A stretch of DNA of 24,710 nt from Verrucomicrobiaceae bacterium (GTDB lineage: Bacteria; Verrucomicrobiota; Verrucomicrobiia; Verrucomicrobiales; Verrucomicrobiaceae). Shown here piece by piece: positions 24,298 through 24,710 of this stretch. The position numbers were made by a program, and so were the translations under genes. Each line of letters starts with the position of its first letter. The first letter of the stretch is position 1. The notes under the pieces were generated by a model. It ran no database searches, was not told where the DNA came from, and saw only the letters and a program-made list of their open reading frames with translations. The DNA lies in assembly GCA_021151605.1 (NCBI GenBank), contig JAGKWZ010000062.1, positions 1 through 24,710 on the forward strand, written 5' to 3'.

Positions 24298-24710
24298 TCA
24301 CGCCAGCGGACGATCCGCCTGCAAGCCGAACGCGGCGCGTTTGACGGCATTCGTTTCGACATAGTGCGGCCAGGCCATGTCGGCGGCTTGCTGGAGGTCA
24401 CGGCGGAGTGGGTTGACTTTGTTGGTGACGAGGTCGGTGAGCTTGAGCAGGAGATCGGCGGCTTTTTTTTGGGCGTCGCTTTGCTGGGAGTCGGCGCTGC
24501 CGTATTCGGCGGCGGAGACGCCTTTGAGCTTCACTTTGGCGGGCTGGCCGTCTTTGCTGCTGAGCTGGCTGTCGGCATACACGGCGAGGGCGATGAGGGC
24601 GTCGAGCGAGGGGGTGGTGAGGCCGTTGCCGATGCCGAAGGCTTTCTTCTGCGCGGGGTCGTCGGTGAAGGTGCGCTTGGCGCCGATCTGGATGGGGGTG
24701 AGGGCTTGCT
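24298..24710 (-). CDS. Hypothetical protein, C-terminal part (5' end outside window)
   Basis: The frame is open from the window edge to a TGA at 24300-24298, about 136 residues. It contains ALTPIQIGAKRTFTDDPAQK, FGIGNGLTTPSLDALIALAV and, near the end, ADLLLKLTDLVTNKVNPLRR and DMAWPHYVETNAVKRAAFGL. Composition is Ala- and Lys-rich, predicted helical, with no signal for a membrane segment. I do not recognise a named family. GC content is high, like the core genome and unlike the cassette that follows. The NdpA-like start is 34 bases after this stop, so the boundary of the acquired cassette probably lies between 24263 and 24300. Confidence 0.65.
   Translation of the reverse strand, partial: QALTPIQIGAKRTFTDDPAQKKAFGIGNGLTTPSLDALIALAVYADSQLSSKDGQPAKVKLKGVSAAEYGSADSQQSDAQKKAADLLLKLTDLVTNKVNPLRRDLQQAADMAWPHYVETNAVKRAAFGLQADRPLA

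Noticed and set aside
1..24710. tRNA, rRNA, CRISPR arrays, insertion sequences, integrase
   Set aside because: Scanned by eye for T-loop motifs, regular spaced repeats and transposase motifs; none found. Short or diverged copies could be missed without software.

Overview
The window looks like chromosomal DNA of a Verrucomicrobiota bacterium, probably a Prosthecobacter/Verrucomicrobium relative. The markers are a planctomycete/verrucomicrobial cytochrome of the PSD1 type (DUF1549/DUF1553), two secreted Cys-type sulfatases, a ThuA-like secreted protein, an ECF sigma factor of the Rhodopirellula/Verrucomicrobium kind paired with a FecR-like protein, and GC-rich codon use. No rRNA, tRNA, CRISPR array or insertion sequence was seen.

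Layout. (1) 1-5137, minus strand: the 5' part of a PSD1 cytochrome gene that appears to lack an internal block, then a large SNF2-family helicase ending in a small hairpin. (2) 5310-7555: a sulfatase on plus, a long perfect palindrome, and a stretch of decayed gene fragments. (3) 11444-7556, minus: a compact five-gene cluster, YHS-domain protein, DoxX-like membrane protein, NRDE/TANGO2 protein, a DedA (VTT) plus ATP-grasp fusion, and a DinB-like protein, with overlapping or nearly overlapping stops and starts. (4) 11582-13631: a lone PycTM/DUF5706 protein (Pycsar effector type) convergent with a thioredoxin/MsrA-like protein and a chlorite dismutase-family gene broken by one in-frame TGA. (5) 13807-20802, plus: ThuA-like protein, second sulfatase, ECF sigma, FecR-like protein and a secreted right-handed beta-helix protein. 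This reads as an extracellular glycan-processing locus with its own regulators. (6) 21300-20828, minus: the frameshifted and truncated start of an S9-type peptidase gene. (7) 24263-21475, minus: the standout, a two-gene cassette of lower GC. A truncated NdpA/YejK-like nucleoid protein overlaps by ATGA with a 790-residue protein that joins a Cys/His zinc-binding head, an Mrr-like PD-(D/E)xK nuclease, a NACHT NTPase and a complete ECF-type sigma factor (regions 2 and 4). (8) 24710-24298: the 3' end of an unrecognised verrucomicrobial gene.

The NACHT-sigma fusion is the best candidate for an undescribed system. The nuclease and NACHT parts are familiar from anti-phage STAND proteins. An intact-looking sigma factor as the third module suggests either a sensor that reprogrammes transcription, or a decoy for phage factors that attack RNA polymerase. 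Domain calls rest on motifs read by eye. Function of the fusion is inference.
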